A program made the position numbers and the translations under genes. From an uncultured Lachnobacterium sp. (GTDB taxonomy: Bacteria > Bacillota > Clostridia > Lachnospirales > Lachnospiraceae): DNA of 6,695 nt. The notes beneath the pieces were generated by a model, which made no database searches, was not told the origin of the DNA, and worked only from the letters and a program-made list of their open reading frames with translations. How positions within the stretch are numbered: the first letter of the stretch is position 1; every line of letters begins with the position of its first letter. The stretch is taken from the NCBI GenBank assembly GCA_900549895.1, contig URQG01000105.1, positions 1 to 6,695 of the forward strand. The letters run 5' to 3'. This document shows, piece by piece, positions 1 to 6,654 of this stretch.

Positions 1-2
1 TC

Positions 3-31
3 ATTGTACTATATCTCTTTTTTATATGCAA
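3..31 (-). promoter_or_regulatory. possible promoter for a gene beyond the window start
   Basis: On the minus strand TTGCAT (31-26) and TACAAT (8-3) are separated by exactly 17 bases. The -10 matches consensus at 5 of 6 positions, but the -35 at only 3 of 6. It lies just after the terminator hairpin of the ABC operon, where a promoter for a following gene would be expected. The region is AT-rich, so a chance match is quite possible, and the gene it would serve is outside the window. Confidence 0.22.
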
Positions 32-32
32 A

Positions 33-61
33 GACAGCCACTGCAAGAAGCAGTAGCCGTC
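33..61 (-). terminator. intrinsic terminator-like hairpin after the ABC operon
   Basis: A 12-bp stem (61-50 paired with 44-33, two G-T wobbles, no mismatch) closes a 5-base loop. It starts 34 bases after the stop codon of the last operon gene. The tail on the minus strand is TTTGCATAT, so the U-tract is short. The opposite strand has no T-run after the stem, which supports the minus-strand orientation. Stem quality is good and tail quality poor; it could also act as an mRNA 3'-end stabiliser. Confidence 0.6.
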
Positions 62-95
62 TCCACTTGGATGTAATGAGAATATTTTTATCAAT

Positions 96-1079
96 TTACT
101 CGATATTATCTTTGGTCAGAACAGATACACCGGTATCGGTAACTTCACCATTGTGGCTGTTGCCGCCTACCGCATCAATACAGGCATCTACACCAAGCTT
201 ACCCATCTGATCCGGATTCTGTGACATTGTTGCCAGTAAGAAACCATCTTTAATGAGTGACTTAATGGAATCAGAAGTGTCGAAACCTACACCAATGATA
301 TCTGCATTTCCGGAAGCCTTAATCGCATTTCCTGCACCTGTTGTCGATCCTTCGTTACAACCGAAGAGTCCGACAACGCCCTGTGTGATATAGTTCTGTG
401 CTGCTTCCTGTGACTTTGCTGCATCACCATCACAGTACTGTGTCTCAAGGAGATTGAAATCAGTTCCCTCAAATGCGGAGCGGAAACCGGTCTCACGGTC
501 AACACATGACTGGGTTGCTGTATTTACATTGATAACTCCGATATCACCGGATGTGATGCCTTTGTCCTCTAATGCCTTAATCATTGTCTCGCCGGCAGTC
601 TTACCAGCTGCTACGTTATCTGTTGAGAAAGTTGCCTCTGCTTCTACGTTTGCAGGAGAGTCAACATATACAACCTTGATTCCGGCTGCGATTGCATCCT
701 GTAATGCTCCAGAAATGGAATCCGGTCCGTTGGCAGCCACCATGATGGCATCGTATCCGTTTGCAACCGCATTGTTTACACATTCGATCTGCTGTGCATC
801 ATCCTTTGTGTTTGGTGCATTAAAGTCAAGTGTAACGCCCTTTGCCTTGGCCTCAGCTTCTGCACCGTCCTTCAGATTTAACCAATACTGGTCAATGGAA
901 TCCATTGTGATCAATGCGATCTTAACATCTCCGCCTGCGGTGCTGTTATCTGCACTTGATGCATCTGACTGTGTGCCTGCGTTCGCGTTGCTGCTGGATG
1001 CATTGCCCCCACCGCATCCAACCAGTGATGTAACTGCAAGTGCCATACAACACAATGCTGCCAATACTTTTTTCTTCAT
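96..1079 (-). CDS. sugar-type ABC transporter substrate-binding lipoprotein (SBP2)
   Basis: This is the extracellular solute receptor of the importer encoded just upstream, a periplasmic-binding-protein type 1 fold of the RbsB/Peripl_BP_4 family, 327 aa. Residues 1-21 are a lipoprotein signal (KKK, hydrophobic core, lipobox LVGC) with Cys22 as the lipidated residue. Residues 23-50 are a Ser/Asn/Ala-rich linker and about 51-327 form the two-lobed domain. Aligned by eye to E. coli RbsB, the contacts Phe15/Phe16, Asp89, Arg141, Asn190, Asp215 and Gln235 correspond to Tyr65/Trp66, Asp140, Arg195, Asn242, Asp267 and Gln287. Asn13 is replaced by Asp63 and Arg90 by Ser141, so the ligand is probably not ribose. 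The gene is last in the ATPase-permease-SBP operon, 69 bases after the permease. It is a clear paralogue of the binding protein at 5610-6629. The family call is firm; the ligand is unknown. Confidence 0.95.
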   Translation of the reverse strand: MKKKVLAALCCMALAVTSLVGCGGGNASSSNANAGTQSDASSADNSTAGGDVKIALITMDSIDQYWLNLKDGAEAEAKAKGVTLDFNAPNTKDDAQQIECVNNAVANGYDAIMVAANGPDSISGALQDAIAAGIKVVYVDSPANVEAEATFSTDNVAAGKTAGETMIKALEDKGITSGDIGVINVNTATQSCVDRETGFRSAFEGTDFNLLETQYCDGDAAKSQEAAQNYITQGVVGLFGCNEGSTTGAGNAIKASGNADIIGVGFDTSDSIKSLIKDGFLLATMSQNPDQMGKLGVDACIDAVGGNSHNGEVTDTGVSVLTKDNIE

Positions 1080-1089
1080 AGTTTCATAT

Positions 1090-1096
1090 CCTCCTT
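1090..1096 (-). promoter_or_regulatory. strong ribosome binding site of the SBP2 gene
   Basis: AAGGAGG lies 10 bases before the ATG at 1079. A nearer ATG only 2 bases after it is out of frame and stops after three codons, so the 1079 start is preferred. The surrounding 69-base gap also holds a weak 4-bp hairpin (GGTC/GACC, 1122-1135) but no convincing terminator or internal promoter, so SBP2 is probably read through from the permease gene. A strong site fits the excess of binding protein over membrane components usual in such operons. Confidence 0.8.
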
Positions 1097-1148
1097 AATG
1101 AATACTTGATTTATTTACACAGGTCTGATTCGACCATTATGTACTCTG

Positions 1149-2162
1149 TTATTTGTTTTTCTTCTTAAGTCCATTTCCACTTCGGCTTACGATATCAAGC
1201 AATACCGCACATACTACGATGACACCGATAACGATACGCTGGATACCAACCTGTGCGCTGACCATGTTGAGACCATTCTGTAATGTCTGCCATACTGCTG
1301 CACCTGCGAATGTTCCGAGCAGTAATCCGGATCCACCGAGTGGAGAAACGCCACCGATAACACCGGCTGCAACACCATACATCTCATACATGTTACCAGC
1401 TTCCATGTTACCCATTCCTGCCTGTGCACAAAGGATCAGACCAACCACTGCTGCACATACCTCTGCAACCAGATAAGCTTTTGTTGTTGTTGCGACAACA
1501 TTGACACCGGATAACTTTGCTGCCTCGACATTGGAACCGATCGCATAAATATGACGTCCGCTTCTTGTCTTAGAGAGCATAAAGAAGAAAATAATGAAAA
1601 TCACTAATGCGATCCAGAATGTGGAATACACACCTAAAAACTTTCCATAGTAGAAGAAATCCTGAAATCTCTTTGCGCTGTCCGTTCCGATCACTTTTCC
1701 GATATTGTCGGTGTTACGGTTACCATTGATCATATAGGCAATACCGCGGGCAACGAACATAGTTCCAAGTGTTGCGATAAATGGAGGAAGCTTAAATTTT
1801 CCAACCAGAATACCGTTGACAACACCAATCACCAATGCGCATAAAATCGTAACAATGATGGCAAGGATCGGCGAAACGCCTTTTACCATAAGTGTTGCGG
1901 AAATCATTGCACTCATTCCGACAACGGATCCAAGCGACAGATCAATGTTTCCGGTGATCATTACAAAACTCTGTCCGATACCAACCAGTAAGAAGATCGA
2001 CATGGCACGTAACAGGTTCATGTTATTCTGTAACGAAAATACACTCGGATTGATAATTCCAAATACTACATAGATAATGATCAAAGCCACAAAAGCTGTA
2101 ATCGACGCGCCCATACCGCGAATTTCTATAATTTGTTTCAATTTACTATTTTTCGTACTCAT
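1149..2162 (-). CDS. CUT2-family sugar ABC transporter permease (RbsC-like)
   Basis: This is the integral membrane subunit that forms the translocation pore with the ATPase encoded immediately upstream; 337 aa, normal for the RbsC/MglC/BPD_transp_2 family. A short charged cytoplasmic N-terminus (1-16) is followed by hydrophobic segments at about 17-38, 50-70, 77-95, 97-120, 128-146, 180-197, 225-248, 260-300 and 305-325, then a Lys-rich tail. Family signatures are visible: GNIDLSLGS at 71-79 (usually GGIDLSVGS), LPPFIATLGTM at 125-135, the ATPase-contacting loop GRHIYAIGSNVEAAKLSG at 202-219, and GVIGGVSPLGGSGLLLGT at 268-285. The ATG at 2162 is 5 bases after the ATPase stop, and its Shine-Dalgarno (AGAGGA, 9-base spacing) lies inside the end of the ATPase gene, so the two are likely translationally coupled. 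Segment borders are by eye. The transported sugar cannot be read from this subunit. Confidence 0.95.
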   Translation of the reverse strand: MSTKNSKLKQIIEIRGMGASITAFVALIIIYVVFGIINPSVFSLQNNMNLLRAMSIFLLVGIGQSFVMITGNIDLSLGSVVGMSAMISATLMVKGVSPILAIIVTILCALVIGVVNGILVGKFKLPPFIATLGTMFVARGIAYMINGNRNTDNIGKVIGTDSAKRFQDFFYYGKFLGVYSTFWIALVIFIIFFFMLSKTRSGRHIYAIGSNVEAAKLSGVNVVATTTKAYLVAEVCAAVVGLILCAQAGMGNMEAGNMYEMYGVAAGVIGGVSPLGGSGLLLGTFAGAAVWQTLQNGLNMVSAQVGIQRIVIGVIVVCAVLLDIVSRSGNGLKKKNK

Positions 2163-2167
2163 TGCAT

Positions 2168-3691
2168 CTATTCCTCTCCGGCACTTTTCTTCGCCATTTT
2201 ATTTTCAAAAGCAGTTGCATATTCCAGGATCTGGTTCTGGGTTACGTCCTTTGCCATAACCTCTCCCGTGATTCTTCCGTCACACATGATCAATATACGA
2301 TCCGCAACGCCCATAACCTCCGGCATCTCGGAAGAAACAAACATAACTGCAATTCCCTGCTGCTTGAGCTGGTTCATAAGATTGTAGATTTCAACTTTAG
2401 CTCCGACATCGATTCCTCTTGTCGGCTCATCGAAAATTACAACTCTTGAATTTCTTGCCAGCCACTTTCCGACTACAACCTTCTGCTGATTTCCTCCGGA
2501 CAATGTGTCTGCGTTGGAATTCAGATTCGCGACCTTGATCATCAGGTTCTTTACTGCCTTGTCGCACAATTCGTTGTCCTTTGCTTTATTGATCACGCCA
2601 AGCTTGTTGCAGACAAGATCAAGATTCGGAAGTTCCAGATTCTGACGAATACTCAATTTGGTACATAAACCATCTTTCTTTCGATCTTCTGGTGCAAGTA
2701 CGATTCCTGCTTTAATTGCATCCATCGGCTTCTCGATTTTGACCTCATGTCCATCGAGACAAATCTCTCCGGACTCCTTTGGATCCGCACCGAAGATTGC
2801 ACGGGTTGTTTCCGTTCGTCCGGCACCCATCAGTCCTGCAATTCCTACGATTTCACCCTCATACAGGGAAAAGTTGATATCCCTCACCAGTCTTCCTGCA
2901 TTCAGATTCTTCACTTCGAAGATCTTCTTTCCCTTCTTGCACTCCACTCTCGGGAATTTCTCTTTGATCTCTCGTCCAACCATATTCTGGATGATCTGAT
3001 CCATAGTGAAATCTTTGAAGTCTCCTTCCGTGATGTACTGACCATCACGCATAATCGTCACATGATCCGTGATATGCTGCAGTTCCTCAAGTCTGTGTGA
3101 AATATATACAATTCCGTGTCCGGATGCTTTCAATTGATGAATGATCTTAAAGAGATCATCAATCTCCTTGGAAGTCAACGCGGATGTCGGCTCATCCATG
3201 ATCAGGATCTTTGCATTGATGGAAAGTGCTTTTGCAATTTCGATCATCTGCTGCTTTGCGACGGAAAGTTCACCGACCATCTGCTTCGGATTGATGTCCA
3301 TTCCGAGGCTTCCGAGAATCTCTCTGGCTTCTGCCTCCATCTGTGCATTCTTAAGTGCAAATCCGTTTCGCTTCTCCCGACCAAGAAACATGTTCTCCGC
3401 AACAGTCAGATGCTTACACATGTTTAATTCCTGATGGATGATTGCCACACCAGCCTGTTGTGCTGTCTTCGGATTCAGATTTCCATACTGCTGTCCAAAT
3501 ATTTCAAGATCTCCGCTATCTCTTGTGTAGACTCCGCTGAGGATCTTCATCAATGTTGATTTTCCGGCTCCGTTTTCCCCAAGTAATGCTTCTACCGTGC
3601 CGGCCCGTAAATGAAACTGTACATTATCCAGAGCTTTTACACCCGGAAATGTTTTCGTAATATTCTCCATAGAGACGATTACTTCGTTCAT
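2168..3691 (-). CDS. sugar ABC transporter ATP-binding protein, tandem NBD (RbsA/MglA-like)
   Basis: This is the cytoplasmic ATPase powering the CUT2 importer, 507 aa, the usual size for a fused two-domain protein. NBD1 (about 1-240) has Walker A GENGAGKST at 38-46, Q-loop Gln87, a degenerate signature LSVAKQQ at 142-148, Walker B ILIMDEPTS at 162-170 and switch His199. NBD2 (about 255-500) has an altered Walker A GLMGAGRTE at 286-294 (Arg instead of Lys), a canonical signature LSGGNQQK at 397-404, Walker B with DEPTRGID at 421-428, and SSE in place of the switch His near 453-455. This split of degenerate elements is normal for the RbsA/MglA/XylG group and means one competent ATP site is expected, built from the NBD1 Walker motifs and the NBD2 signature. 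The ATG at 3691 is chosen over an in-frame GTG at 3703 because the GTG lies inside the Shine-Dalgarno. It is the first gene of the ABC operon, with its own promoter upstream. Confidence 0.96.
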   Translation of the reverse strand: MNEVIVSMENITKTFPGVKALDNVQFHLRAGTVEALLGENGAGKSTLMKILSGVYTRDSGDLEIFGQQYGNLNPKTAQQAGVAIIHQELNMCKHLTVAENMFLGREKRNGFALKNAQMEAEAREILGSLGMDINPKQMVGELSVAKQQMIEIAKALSINAKILIMDEPTSALTSKEIDDLFKIIHQLKASGHGIVYISHRLEELQHITDHVTIMRDGQYITEGDFKDFTMDQIIQNMVGREIKEKFPRVECKKGKKIFEVKNLNAGRLVRDINFSLYEGEIVGIAGLMGAGRTETTRAIFGADPKESGEICLDGHEVKIEKPMDAIKAGIVLAPEDRKKDGLCTKLSIRQNLELPNLDLVCNKLGVINKAKDNELCDKAVKNLMIKVANLNSNADTLSGGNQQKVVVGKWLARNSRVVIFDEPTRGIDVGAKVEIYNLMNQLKQQGIAVMFVSSEMPEVMGVADRILIMCDGRITGEVMAKDVTQNQILEYATAFENKMAKKSAGEE

Positions 3692-3699
3692 GACTTTTA

Positions 3700-3709
3700 C
3701 CACCGCCTT
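3700..3709 (-). promoter_or_regulatory. ribosome binding site that fixes the ATPase start
   Basis: AAGGCGGTGG differs by one base from the ideal AAGGAGGTGG and lies 8 bases before the ATG at 3691. An in-frame GTG at 3703-3701, which would add four residues, is part of this site and has no good site of its own. The ATG start is therefore preferred. Confidence 0.8.
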
Positions 3710-3745
3710 TGTTTTATTTTCATGAATGCTTTGTTTTATAATTTT

Positions 3746-3774
3746 ATTATAAGAACTTCGTGCATCTCATAAAG
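3746..3774 (-). promoter_or_regulatory. promoter of the ABC operon
   Basis: A perfect TATAAT (3751-3746) lies 55 bases before the ATPase ATG, giving an expected start near 3739 and a leader of about 48 bases. At 17-base spacing the -35 would be CTTTAT (3774-3769), a poor match to TTGACA, and neighbouring spacings are no better. A strong -10 with a poor -35 suggests dependence on an activator, consistent with the direct repeat that abuts it upstream. The terminator of the preceding gene lies about 70 bases upstream (3845-3879), so the ABC genes appear to be a separate transcription unit. Confidence 0.65.
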
Positions 3775-3807
3775 TGGGGATTTTTTATCTTTAGGGTGGT
3801 ATTTTTA
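3773..3807 (-). repeat. imperfect direct repeat upstream of the ABC promoter, candidate operator
   Basis: Read on the plus strand, two 15-base units at 3773-3787 and 3793-3807 match at 11 of 15 positions, with the shape AG-G-GG--TTTTTA and a period of exactly 20 bases. The promoter-proximal copy touches the -35 region. Two direct half-sites about two helical turns apart next to a weak -35 is the arrangement typical of AraC-family activators, including YesN-type response regulators often found with such sugar operons in Clostridia. No regulator gene is in the window, so the identity of the binding protein is inference. The T-runs raise the chance of an accidental match. Confidence 0.4.
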
Positions 3808-3836
3808 CGATATTGCTTTCTATGTGATCCTAAGGC

Positions 3837-3879
3837 AAAAGAATAGCCGCAGCGTATCACCTGCTGATATACTGCGGCT
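3837..3879 (-). terminator. intrinsic terminator after the SBP1-MCP unit
   Basis: A perfect GC-rich 8-bp stem (3879-3872 with 3852-3845) is extended inward by weaker pairs (one mismatch, one G-T). It is followed on the minus strand by ATTCTTTTG (3844-3836). It begins 5 bases after the MCP stop codon. The plus-strand tail TTCTTCT is also T-rich, but no plus-strand gene converges here. It separates the chemoreceptor transcript from the ABC operon. Confidence 0.75.
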
Positions 3880-3884
3880 TTCTT

Positions 3885-5597
3885 CTATGCTAAAAACAAT
3901 TCAAGATTCTCACTCAGTTTGTTGGCAACATCCGTCAGATTCTCTATCAGAGTGGTAAGTCCCTGCATCTCCTCTGTCATCTGTCCGGTCATGGTCTCCG
4001 CATTTGCCGATACGAAAGCGCTGTCCTCCGCAGCTTCCGCAATCTGCTGGATAATATTGGATACATTCTCCTTTGCCTGATTCATGTCAGCAATATTCTT
4101 CTGCATCTCGGATTCTTTATGGTTGACATTGAGAATACTCTCATTCAGTTCGTCAAAGATCTTCTTGGTCTTATCCACGCTTTCTTCCTGCTTCTTTAGC
4201 GTGTCCTCAATGATGTCCATCGCCTGAACAATGCCCTCTGTCTTGACAACCAGTTCACGGATATTCTGTCCGATCTTTGCTGCAGAATTGTTTGACTGCT
4301 CCGCAAGCTTCTGGATCTGTTCCGCAACAACTGCAAATCCTCTTCCTGCCTCACCTGCACGTGCAGCCTCAATGCTGGCGTTGAGTGCAAGCAAATTCGT
4401 CTCCTCCGCAATATCGGTAATATATTCTGTGACGCTCTTGATCTGCTGTACCGACTCGTTTGTCACCATCACCTGCTGGCTGATATCCTTTACAGTCTCC
4501 TGGGAATTGCGACTGCTAAGCAGAAGTTCCTCAAGAATATTCTGACTCTCTCTTGACGAACTCTCCATATCGATTGACAGCTTATTAATATCGCTGATAT
4601 GATCCAGCATCAGATTGATTGCGGAGTTCGTTGTCTCCACATCCTCCGTTGCATTTCTCGTCTCTGCTTTCTGCGTATTTGCTGTCGTACTGATCTGATC
4701 AATATTCAGGCTTGTTTCCTTTGCCGCAGCTGCCACCCGCTCCGAGGTCGCATTCAGATGCTCTACGGCCTGTTTCAGTGTCTCCGTGCCTCGTTTCGTC
4801 TCCGATAACAGTTCATCGATCTTGACTCTGAGTTTCTCTGTACCCTGCGCAAGTTCCCCAAATTCATCCGACCGCTTGATACGGATCAGACGGTCATCCG
4901 AGAGATCTCCCATAGAAACTCTCAGTAGCACTCTCCGCACATCATGCAATACCTTGGTCAGTGAACCTATGTATACGAAGATAAAGAGGATGACGGCCAG
5001 CAGAATTACAAATGACACTGCTACGCTTACCATAATAAAACGCTTTATCATATGCTGAAATGTCTCTGCCGACTGCGAAGCCATCATTGCTCCGATCACA
5101 CTTCCGTCACTGGACTGTGTGATTGGAATAATATAGGCATGACACATTTTATGATCGATCTCAATGTTCTTGTACCACAGTTCCGCGCCCTGCTGCAGGG
5201 TATAGGTTTTGATGTTCTCTCCTGCCTGCATACCGATCCATCGCTGATCCTTATCATTTTTAATCGAGGTCATGACCGCAGTGTCCTTGAAAAAGAATGT
5301 AATGTCAACACCCGTCTTTTCTTTGAGACCGTCTACAACCGATGTCTCCGTCGACACATCAAAATTCTTTCCACGCCAGACATCTCCATCACTTTTTAAT
5401 GCATAATCTCCATAACCCTGACTCTGGTATAAATTGAGTGCTGCGATTGCGCTCGAATAGAGACTGCTTTTGGTCTCCTTGTACATTCCGTCCTTGAACT
5501 GTGCCAGACCAAGTATCATCGAAAATACGGTAAGAAGTATCATCGGGACGCAACACAGAGTCAGCATTTTCTGCTTAAATCGGAATCCAATCTTCAT
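3885..5597 (-). CDS. methyl-accepting chemotaxis protein with extracellular Cache-like domain
   Basis: This is a transmembrane chemoreceptor of 570 aa that would control CheA/CheW and so steer flagellar motility. TM1 is at about 11-33, an extracellular region at 34-185, TM2 at about 187-211, HAMP at about 212-262, and a coiled-coil signalling domain to the C-terminus. The conserved hairpin tip is at 393-435 with ETNLLALNASIEAARAGE (399-416) and GRGFAVVAEQ (418-427). The extracellular part, with VDGLKEKTGVDITFFFKDT at 88-106 and IIPITQSSDGSVIGAMMA at 156-173, resembles single Cache (sCache_3-type) sensor domains of clostridial receptors rather than the four-helix domain of E. coli Trg. The HAMP lacks the usual proline after TM2 (SLTKVL, 212-217). 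There is no NWETF-like CheR/CheB pentapeptide; the protein ends LELFLA. Its ATG is 12 bases after the SBP1 stop, pointing to joint function. The receptor call is firm; the Cache subtype is by resemblance and the ligand is unknown. Confidence 0.95.
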   Translation of the reverse strand: MKIGFRFKQKMLTLCCVPMILLTVFSMILGLAQFKDGMYKETKSSLYSSAIAALNLYQSQGYGDYALKSDGDVWRGKNFDVSTETSVVDGLKEKTGVDITFFFKDTAVMTSIKNDKDQRWIGMQAGENIKTYTLQQGAELWYKNIEIDHKMCHAYIIPITQSSDGSVIGAMMASQSAETFQHMIKRFIMVSVAVSFVILLAVILFIFVYIGSLTKVLHDVRRVLLRVSMGDLSDDRLIRIKRSDEFGELAQGTEKLRVKIDELLSETKRGTETLKQAVEHLNATSERVAAAAKETSLNIDQISTTANTQKAETRNATEDVETTNSAINLMLDHISDINKLSIDMESSSRESQNILEELLLSSRNSQETVKDISQQVMVTNESVQQIKSVTEYITDIAEETNLLALNASIEAARAGEAGRGFAVVAEQIQKLAEQSNNSAAKIGQNIRELVVKTEGIVQAMDIIEDTLKKQEESVDKTKKIFDELNESILNVNHKESEMQKNIADMNQAKENVSNIIQQIAEAAEDSAFVSANAETMTGQMTEEMQGLTTLIENLTDVANKLSENLELFLA

Positions 5598-5604
5598 CGC
5601 GTCT

Positions 5605-5611
5605 CCTCCTT
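5605..5611 (-). promoter_or_regulatory. MCP ribosome binding site overlapping the SBP1 stop codon
   Basis: AAGGAGG (5611-5605) lies 7 bases before the MCP ATG. Its first two As are the last two bases of the SBP1 stop TAA. A ribosome ending SBP1 would cover the MCP start site, so translational coupling is likely. The overlap leaves no room for a promoter between the two genes. Confidence 0.85.
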
Positions 5612-6629
5612 ACATCGACTCTTTGGTAATAACCGTTACACCGGTATCCGTCTTGGTATTGGTGTCTGTATAAGATCCTTCCAATGCCTGAATTGCGATT
5701 GTCAGTCCGTCATGTCCCATCGCCTGTGGCTTCTGTTCCATTGTTGCATAAATGATACCTTCTGAAACCAAAGCCAGAACATCGTCGGATGTATCAAAGC
5801 CGACAATGTTGCTCTGTGCACCAGACTCTTTGATGGTATTTCCGATTGCGACGGTGGTTCCCTCGTTACAGCCGAAGAAACCGACATAGCCGTCATTCAT
5901 GCCCTGTGTAACCGCATCCGCTACCTTCTGTGCATCATCCTCCATATAAACCGTATCCGCAAGTGTGAAATCCGTTCCCTCAAATGCTTCCCGGAATCCC
6001 TTTTCTCTTGCAACACAGGATGCTGTATCTTTTGTGACACCCATGATTCCGATAGTTCCGCTCTCCGCTCCGTTATTCTTCAAAGTCTCAAGCATCGTCT
6101 CACCTGCTGTCTGTCCGGCTTTCTCATTGTCCGTTGCCAGTGCTGTGACACAATCGTAGCTTGCCGCACTGTCCACATAAACAATCTTGCAGCCTGCGTC
6201 TGCAGCTTTCTTCAAGCTGTCATTGACTCCATCCGCGCTATTGGCCGCAATCAATATCGCATTGGCTCCATCCTCTACTGCCTGATCCACGCAGGCACTC
6301 TGCAGCGCATCATCGTGAGAATCCGGTCCGATCCATTTGTATGTCACGTTGCCAAGTTCACTGACCGCCTCCTGACAGCCTTTATCAATCGACTGCCAAT
6401 AACTGTCTGTCAGATCCATCGTGATCAGATATACTTTATAATTTGTTCCTGATGAAGTTTTCTCAGTTTCGTCCTGCTGTACGTCCGCGTCCGCACTTCC
6501 CGTCTGTTCTGTAACGGATGATGTCATCGGCTGATCCGGCATAATGATTTCAGGAGTGGTCTGCGTACCGCATCCCACCATCATGAGTCCCAAACTAATA
6601 CAACTAATCCATTTCCATAATTTTCTCAT
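5610..6629 (-). CDS. sugar-type substrate-binding lipoprotein next to a chemoreceptor (SBP1)
   Basis: This is an RbsB/Peripl_BP_4-family extracellular binding protein, 339 aa from the preferred start. Residues 1-19 are a lipoprotein signal with lipobox MVGC and lipidated Cys20, about 21-62 an acidic, Thr/Ser-rich linker, and 64-339 the two-lobed domain. Predicted ligand contacts are Tyr77/Trp78, Asp153, Arg208, Asn255, Asp279 and Gln299, with Asp75 and Ser154 where RbsB has Asn13 and Arg90. The same set is found in the binding protein at 96-1079, and blocks such as AFEGTDF, AGETM, VVYVDS/IVYVDS, FGCNEG and GFDTSD are shared. It is coupled to the MCP gene and has no permease or ATPase of its own in this window, so a role in presenting ligand to the receptor is inferred; supplying the neighbouring importer is the alternative. 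The open frame continues to 6683, but those extra N-terminal residues include translated sequencing adapter. Any natural upstream gene or promoter is lost. Confidence 0.93.
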   Translation of the reverse strand: MRKLWKWISCISLGLMMVGCGTQTTPEIIMPDQPMTSSVTEQTGSADADVQQDETEKTSSGTNYKVYLITMDLTDSYWQSIDKGCQEAVSELGNVTYKWIGPDSHDDALQSACVDQAVEDGANAILIAANSADGVNDSLKKAADAGCKIVYVDSAASYDCVTALATDNEKAGQTAGETMLETLKNNGAESGTIGIMGVTKDTASCVAREKGFREAFEGTDFTLADTVYMEDDAQKVADAVTQGMNDGYVGFFGCNEGTTVAIGNTIKESGAQSNIVGFDTSDDVLALVSEGIIYATMEQKPQAMGHDGLTIAIQALEGSYTDTNTKTDTGVTVITKESM

Positions 6630-6637
6630 AGCCATTA

Positions 6638-6643
6638 CCCCCT
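6638..6643 (-). promoter_or_regulatory. ribosome binding site that fixes the SBP1 start
   Basis: AGGGGG lies 8 bases before the ATG at 6629 (MRKLWKW). The in-frame ATG at 6635 is only 2 bases from this site, too close for good initiation. Starting at 6629 also gives a standard signal peptide with RK followed by a hydrophobic core. Confidence 0.65.
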
Positions 6644-6654
6644 GTCTTTTGTCC

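Noticed and set aside
454..1098. 214-codon open frame on the plus strand opposite SBP2
   Set aside because: It lies wholly antisense to a clear lipoprotein gene, has no recognisable domain and its product has the composition of a reverse-strand shadow. The same holds for the shorter plus-strand frames opposite the permease, ATPase, MCP and SBP1.
1080..1148. Possible internal terminator or promoter between permease and SBP2
   Set aside because: The only hairpin has a 4-bp stem without a T-run, and no -35/-10 pair with suitable spacing was found.
96..3691. Naming the importer as rbsACB (ribose) or mglBAC (galactose)
   Set aside because: The pocket residues of the binding protein differ from E. 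coli RbsB at key positions, and there is no rbsK/rbsD, galactose or other catabolic gene nearby to set the substrate.
3697..3723. Short leader frame MKIKQRRW ending in the ATPase ribosome site, as a possible leader peptide
   Set aside because: There is no Shine-Dalgarno before its ATG and no alternative hairpins in the short leader, so attenuation is not supported. Its Arg and Trp codons come simply from the Shine-Dalgarno sequence.
1..6654. CRISPR array, insertion sequence, tRNA or rRNA gene, phage genes
   Set aside because: No spaced repeats, transposase, inverted terminal repeats or structural RNA sequence were seen. The window is packed with five ordinary transport and chemotaxis genes.
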